Below, one piece after another: positions 59,821 to 64,000 of a stretch of 64,000 nucleotides of DNA. The stretch spans positions 475,001 through 539,000 of the forward strand of contig JAUTXW010000945.1 of NCBI GenBank assembly GCA_030620095.1. The letters are read 5' to 3'. Source of the DNA: Kuschelorhynchus macadamiae. Taxonomy: Eukaryota > Arthropoda > Insecta > Coleoptera > Curculionidae. The notes beneath the pieces were generated by a model. The model had not been told where the DNA came from, did no database searches, and saw only the letters and a list, made by a program, of their open reading frames with translations. Made by a program: the position numbers and the translations under genes. Positions within the stretch are counted from its first letter, which is position 1. Each line of letters starts with the position of its first letter.

Positions 59821-61687
59821 CAGGGTGTTTTAAATTCAGCGGCAAACATTCACATTTTCAAAGCCGCTAAAGTCCGTTTTTTTAAATGGGACACCTTATA
59901 ACTTTATGCACTATCAAATGTAGAATTTCATTTTCTATCGAACTGTATTAAGGTTCCCTATACATATTCGTAACCATTTTCGAAATAATTGGGTTTTATA
60001 AAAATATCGTATGTATTTGCTTAAATGTTTACATCTTCCAATGGTGAGCCATGGAAAAACAATTGAGATCCAATATCCAATATGACAGATGATTAGTATG
60101 CGTTATTTATCGAAAGCTGTCAGTGATAAACTAAATCTTCTAAATCGAAATGGAGGAATACCCAAGCGCTGATATTCTCAATCTATTTTATATTCATGGA
60201 GAATGTTATAAAATTTTGGAGAGAACGTGTCGTGTGTTTAATGAACGCCACCCTGATTTGCCGCCAATGAACAAATCAAAATCAAGAGGATTGAAACGAA
60301 CTTTTTGCGTTTTGGCAAAGTTAAAGTTACAAAAAATGTTCAGAAACCAGTGACAAATGCCGAGGATAACGTATAAACACATTAGCTTATTTCCACGCAA
60401 ACCCGCAAAGTTCAATACCGTCTGCAGAAAACGATTTGGGAATTTCTTCTTCATCTGTCCAAAGAATCTTGAGCGAACATCATATGCACCCTTATTCCTT
60501 CCAAAACGTGCAAGCCTTGAGACCTGGTGATGACGTCCGACGAGTAGAATTTTGCGAATTCATGTTTTTGAAAATTCAAGAGGACCCTCAATTCCTTTCA
60601 AAAATATTTTGGACCGAAAGCGAAATTTTCTAGAGAAGGAATAACAAACAGAAGAAACGAACATTTCTGGGCAGCAGAAAATCCGCGCGCTTTACGCGAA
60701 ACGCTTTCTCAAGAGAGGTTTAGCTTCAATGTTTTCGGTATAGTATTAAATGATCAGGTGCGGTACTGTATTTATGAATACAATTTAAACAGTGATAAGT
60801 ATTTGGAAATTCTACGAGGGACGGTTTCTGAATTTATAGAAGAAATTCCTATTGGTGCTGATTTAACACCCCTAGACTTTTATTTATGAGGATTTATCAA
60901 AGGTAAAGTCTATGCTTCCCCAGTAAACAACCAACAAGATTTACTGGACAGGATACGAACAGCTTTTGCCGAATTAGAAAACGGACAAATTCAACGGGCC
61001 ACAGCAACTGTACAAAGAAGAATTGAAATGTGTCTTCAAATGAACGGACAGCATATAGAACATTTGTTATAATTCAATTTTATTATTTTCATTTATTTAT
61101 TGTTGATTGTTAGATTGCTATAATTTTTAAGTTCACTAAAACAAGTTTAGAACAGTCTCGAACTTAGTAGATATGGTTAAAAATAATGTAAACAATTTAT
61201 TACATTTTTTGTAACTTTAACTTTTCCGAAATGAAAAAATTTCGTTTCAATCCTCTTCCATTTTCTCTTGTTCATTGGCGATAAATGAGGATGTTTTTCA
61301 TTAAAAACATGGCACGTTCTCTCCAATATTTTGTAACATTCTCCGCGAATATAAAATAAATTGGGAATATCAGCTTTTGGGTGTTATTTTATTTTAATTT
61401 AAAAGTTTCAAATCAGCTGTCATGTTGAATAGAAAAGCACAACAATTGTTTTTCCATGGCTTACTACGGGAAGGTGTAAGCATTTAGCAAATACATATGA
61501 TAGTTTAATAAAAACCCGATTATTTCGAAAATGGTTACGAATAGGTATAGGGAACTTTAATACAGTTCGATAGAAAATTAAATTCTACATTTGATGGTAC
61601 AGAAAGTTATAGGGTGTCCCATTTAAAAAAACGGACTTTAGCGGCTTTGAAAATGTGAATGTTTGCCGTTGAATTTAGGACACCCTG
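59821..61687 (+). mobile_element. Second mariner, decayed, with ~500-bp inverted ends
   Basis: Ends CAGGGTGTTTTAAATTCAGC (59,821) and, inverted, CAGGGTGTCCTAAATTCAAC (61,687), flanked by TA on both sides. The inverted arms are far longer than a normal terminal repeat. They run 59,821-60,338 and 61,202-61,687 and include the first ~60 codons of the transposase, which thus appear a second time, backwards, near the 3' end. The homology also continues outside the TA into the flanks, so the right end is probably a copy of the left made by inverted duplication rather than the original 3' end. Confidence 0.85.
60150..61071 (+). pseudogene. Mariner (DD41D-like) transposase relic
   Basis: Starts MEEYPSADILNLFYIHGECY (60,150). 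After frameshifts it continues SSVQRILSEHHMHPYSFQNV, the helix-turn-helix end (60,436-60,633), then IFWTESEIF where the first catalytic Asp should be (Glu here), and NRRNEHFWAAENPRALRETL. SFNVFGIVLNDQVRYCIYEY follows, then a jump to GADLTPLDFYL with the third Asp, a stop in place of Trp, and GKVYASPVNNQQDLLDRIRT to the end. The segment with the second Asp (QQDGAPPH in the intact copy) is deleted. Same group as the transposase at 56.4 kb but a different lineage. Confidence 0.8.
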
Positions 61688-61965
61688 TATAAAAATAGAC
61701 AAATTCAATAGAAAAAAATAGAAACCTAAGATTATTTACCGATCGTCTGCAAAATATGAAGAATATATCTTCAAAACTTACAAAAATATGAGATTTTAAA
61801 ATTTGGTACCCCGAAGGCTCATTTTTGGTTCAAGGTCAAGTATCTTAAGAACGCTTGAACCTAGGTATAGGTCATGCTACATAACATAGCATTAAAATTC
61901 TCCGTAGAATCCAAAAATATCATAAAATATAGGGTGTTCTATTTAAAATAAGCAAGTTGATACCA

Positions 61966-61986
61966 ACTTCCGGTTAAACCGGAAGT
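61966..61986. repeat. Short palindrome
   Basis: ACTTCCGGTT and AACCGGAAGT flank a central A: two perfect 10-bp arms. A third copy of the CAGGAAGT word follows at 61,989. Confidence 0.85.
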
Positions 61987-62103
61987 GACAGGAAGTTGAA
62001 AATATTTCAAAAAAGAAGTACCCCTTGACTTTACCTTAATCCCAAAATTTGAAATTTTTATCTAAATGGCATCATCAAAAACTTTTAATGAACGGGTTGC
62101 GTG

Positions 62104-62107
<4 letters not shown>

Positions 62108-62186
<79 letters not shown>
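62108..62186. repeat. (TA)n microsatellite
   Basis: About 79 bp of uninterrupted TA. Confidence 0.95.
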
Positions 62187-62189
<3 letters not shown>

Positions 62190-63371
62190 AGTATTTATTG
62201 TTTAAATATTTGCTGTCATTAAATGAACATATTTTAGTTCATGCTTAGTCTAAGTTATATGGCAATTTAGACCATGATAGTTAAATTCATTTTAGCAAAC
62301 ATATAAAAATTTAGAAAAAACTACTGAAATCCAGGATACCCTATATCCTGTGTAATCTTACGGAAAATATAATAATTAAAAAAATCAATGTGATGTGTTT
62401 ATTCCTATATTAATAAAAGCCGATATAAACAGCATATCTCTTATAGTGTCCAAAATAAAAGTATTTATCATCTTATTCTCTTCAAACGGTGCAAAAAAAA
62501 ATAGAATGGAAGATTTTACGGCTTTGATCAATGAATAGAATGGAACGCTAAAGAAGTATAGGTAGTGTTAGGTTAGTTCTGGTTAAGTTAGTTTTCGCTT
62601 ACAGAATCCAAATTTTTATTGTTAGTATTTTTAGGATATCTTAAACGATGTAAGGTTAGATTAATTTTGAGTTAGGCTTAAAAAAATATATAATTATACT
62701 AAGAATAGCTCATCGAAGTACAAATATTTGAGCTGCTTAGGGTTAGTTTTTGGTAACCTGCAGTAAATAAATAAATTAATAAATACAAGAAAAATACTAT
62801 ATTTCTGCAGAAAACAAAATGTTAAAAGTGATTATAGAAATTAAAAAAAAAATTATGTACCTATAGGTATTGGAATATTCTATTTTTACTATAAAAAGTC
62901 TAAAAATGAATTGAAATCAAAAAAGGATTTTATATTTTTTTGTTCGCCTTTGCTGTCTGTTAAACAAATAACATTTGTTGAGAAATATAATCAAACTGTT
63001 TCCCTTTCAGCACAGTGTCAGATCCAAAAAAAGAAGAATATAATGTTAGATATTAAAAATAATTTTGCCCCATAAAATTGTTCCTGGAAACCCATAATAC
63101 TTTCGTTTTAAAACCTAGTTAAGTTAATTTAAATGTTTTGGCCTAACAAAATATTCCATGAAGTGTTATGCTACTGTTTTTTTTATATACCACTTGGTTC
63201 CTAACCTAACTTTAAGAATTATCATTTTAATTATAACAATTATTTTTGCTTTTAAATCGGATTTAAAGGTGTCTGGTTAATTTCTTACTTACGAAAATAC
63301 AAATGCACTATGTGTAGAACAAAATTCCTTTCTGTCTTGTACTTACACGGATTTAAATTGGCAAACCATAC

Positions 63372-63378
<7 letters not shown>

Positions 63379-63461
<83 letters not shown>
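63379..63461. repeat. (TA)n microsatellite
   Basis: About 83 bp of TA directly between the outer end of the inverted duplication and the foldback element. It produces a spurious Ile-Tyr repeat frame. Confidence 0.95.
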
Positions 63462-63464
<3 letters not shown>

Positions 63465-63652
63465 AACTATTTTCTTGGGCATAGGTTAACTCATTGAGAA
63501 ATCAATCAATCGACGTTTCGCTCACGTTCGTAAAACTGGCGTGTTTCCAAGAAAATAAATATCTTGGGAAAGCTCAATATAATAAGCGAAACGTCGATTG
63601 AATTATAGTTTTATTTCTCAATGAGTTAACCTATGCCCAAGAAAATAATTAA
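63462..63652. mobile_element. Foldback miniature element (~190 bp)
   Basis: GTTAACTATTTTCTTGGGCA ... CAATCGACGTTTCGCT (63,462-63,522) is mirrored by GCGAAACGTCGATTG ... TGCCCAAGAAAATAATTAAC (63,587-63,649). Arms are about 60-65 bp and near perfect, with a ~65-bp centre carrying CCAAGAAAATAAATATCTTGG, itself a small inverted repeat. Non-coding, MITE-like; the left end touches the (TA)n array. Confidence 0.8.
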
Positions 63653-64000
63653 CAAAATATTTATATATGGTTAAAGAAAAAAACGAAATATATATATATA
63701 TACATATATTGCTTTTTCTACAAAAAAATAGTTTTAGTTATTTACAGAAAAATTTAATTTTTTTTTTAAATAACCATTCTGCTTATTTAAAAAAAAATCA
63801 TTCAATTTTATTTATTACATTCAAGTAAAGTAATAAAAAGAGAGCAGAAATATAAAATGACAGTCTAAAGGAAACAAATAAAAAAAGTCCAAGCATTTTA
63901 CAGCTTATGAAAGCATAATATAACTTTCAAATGATTTGCAAGTTAAATTTTTAGTTGCAGGTATTTCTTAGTAGCAAGCTTTAGATCAAATTAATGTAAT
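63653..64000. other. Right edge, nothing recognised
   Basis: AT-rich sequence with a short TA/CATA run near 63,690-63,709. No gene. Confidence 0.4.

Larger units (their letters stand above)
61728..62631. other. Insertion in the right arm of the inverted duplication
   Basis: About 900 bp without counterpart in the left arm. It holds an odd-length palindrome (61,966-61,986), AGGGTGTTCTATTTAAAATA at 61,931 (like a mariner-type end) and an 80-bp (TA)n array. No coding frame. Probably a decayed non-coding element. Confidence 0.5.
59075..63352. repeat. Large inverted duplication around a mariner
   Basis: The left arm 59,075-60,338 is the reverse complement of a right arm made of 61,202-61,727 and 62,632-63,352. 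Matching landmarks include GGGTTAGTTTTTG / CAAAAACTAACCC (59,659-59,671 and 62,740-62,752) and CAAATAACATTTGTTGAGAA (right, 62,965) mirrored at about 59,433-59,452. ACAAATGTTATTTGTTTAAC and CACTTGGTTCCTAAC (right, ~63,190; left as GTTAGGAACCAAGTG ~59,220) are also shared. By eye the outer arms are roughly 80-90% identical. The right arm is interrupted by ~900 bp of unrelated sequence (61,728-62,631). The centre 60,339-61,201 is unique. Confidence 0.85.

Noticed and set aside
1..64000. CRISPR arrays, bacterial operons, rRNA or tRNA genes
   Set aside because: No spaced direct repeats of that kind, no ribosome-binding-site-led operons and no cloverleaf-type internal promoter pair was recognised; spliced eukaryotic gene structure dominates.

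Overview
The window looks like AT-rich insect nuclear DNA. The only host gene I can name is a minus-strand Sec23 (COPII coat) gene. Ten coding exons with GT-AG borders and continuous phase encode residues 1-674 of an expected ~770. They run from the start codon at 44591 down to 4281. The exons total 2,022 bp and are spread over 40.3 kb, so about 95% of the gene is intron. The last ~100 codons were not found and probably lie left of base 1. A splice acceptor four bases before the ATG implies a non-coding 5' exon further right, also not located.

The introns are filled with mobile DNA of many classes, mostly decayed. 1-4280 (outside or at the end of the gene): relics of a repeated arthropod ORF family and of a THAP domain. 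Intron 8 (6.8-13.5 kb): a retroelement RNase H scrap and a Tc1-like transposase broken by an intron-like insert. Intron 7 (13.7-17.7 kb): two opposed LINE fragments. Intron 4 (18.7-31.2 kb): a hAT relic, a Transib (RAG1-related) transposase relic, a Crypton-like tyrosine-recombinase relic with an adjacent hairpin, and a LINE with an SGNH-type ORF1. Intron 3: a 20-bp minisatellite and a short MITE. Intron 2 (33.6-43.6 kb): three LINE fragments, a hairpin and a 1,393-bp hAT element with a perfect 8-bp target duplication.

Right of Sec23 (44.6-64 kb) are two long LINEs on the minus strand (about 45.05-49.2 and 49.5-53.1 kb), two LINE 3' fragments on the plus strand, and a possible unidentified small multi-exon gene on the minus strand (54.9-55.7 kb). 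Next comes a complete mariner-type DD41D element (55,869-57,784) with ~288-bp inverted repeats and an open transposase frame in which the first catalytic Asp is Gly. Finally there is a large inverted duplication (59.1-63.35 kb) built around a second, decayed mariner, then a foldback element at 63.46-63.65 kb. Six long (TA)n arrays punctuate this part, and the intact mariner sits inside one of them.

Nothing suggests bacterial, viral or CRISPR content. The most unusual items are the inverted duplication around the mariner, the mutated but full-length DD41D transposase, the Transib and Crypton relics about 200 bp apart, and the unassigned exons near 55 kb. All similarity statements come from reading translations by eye; no database search was possible.
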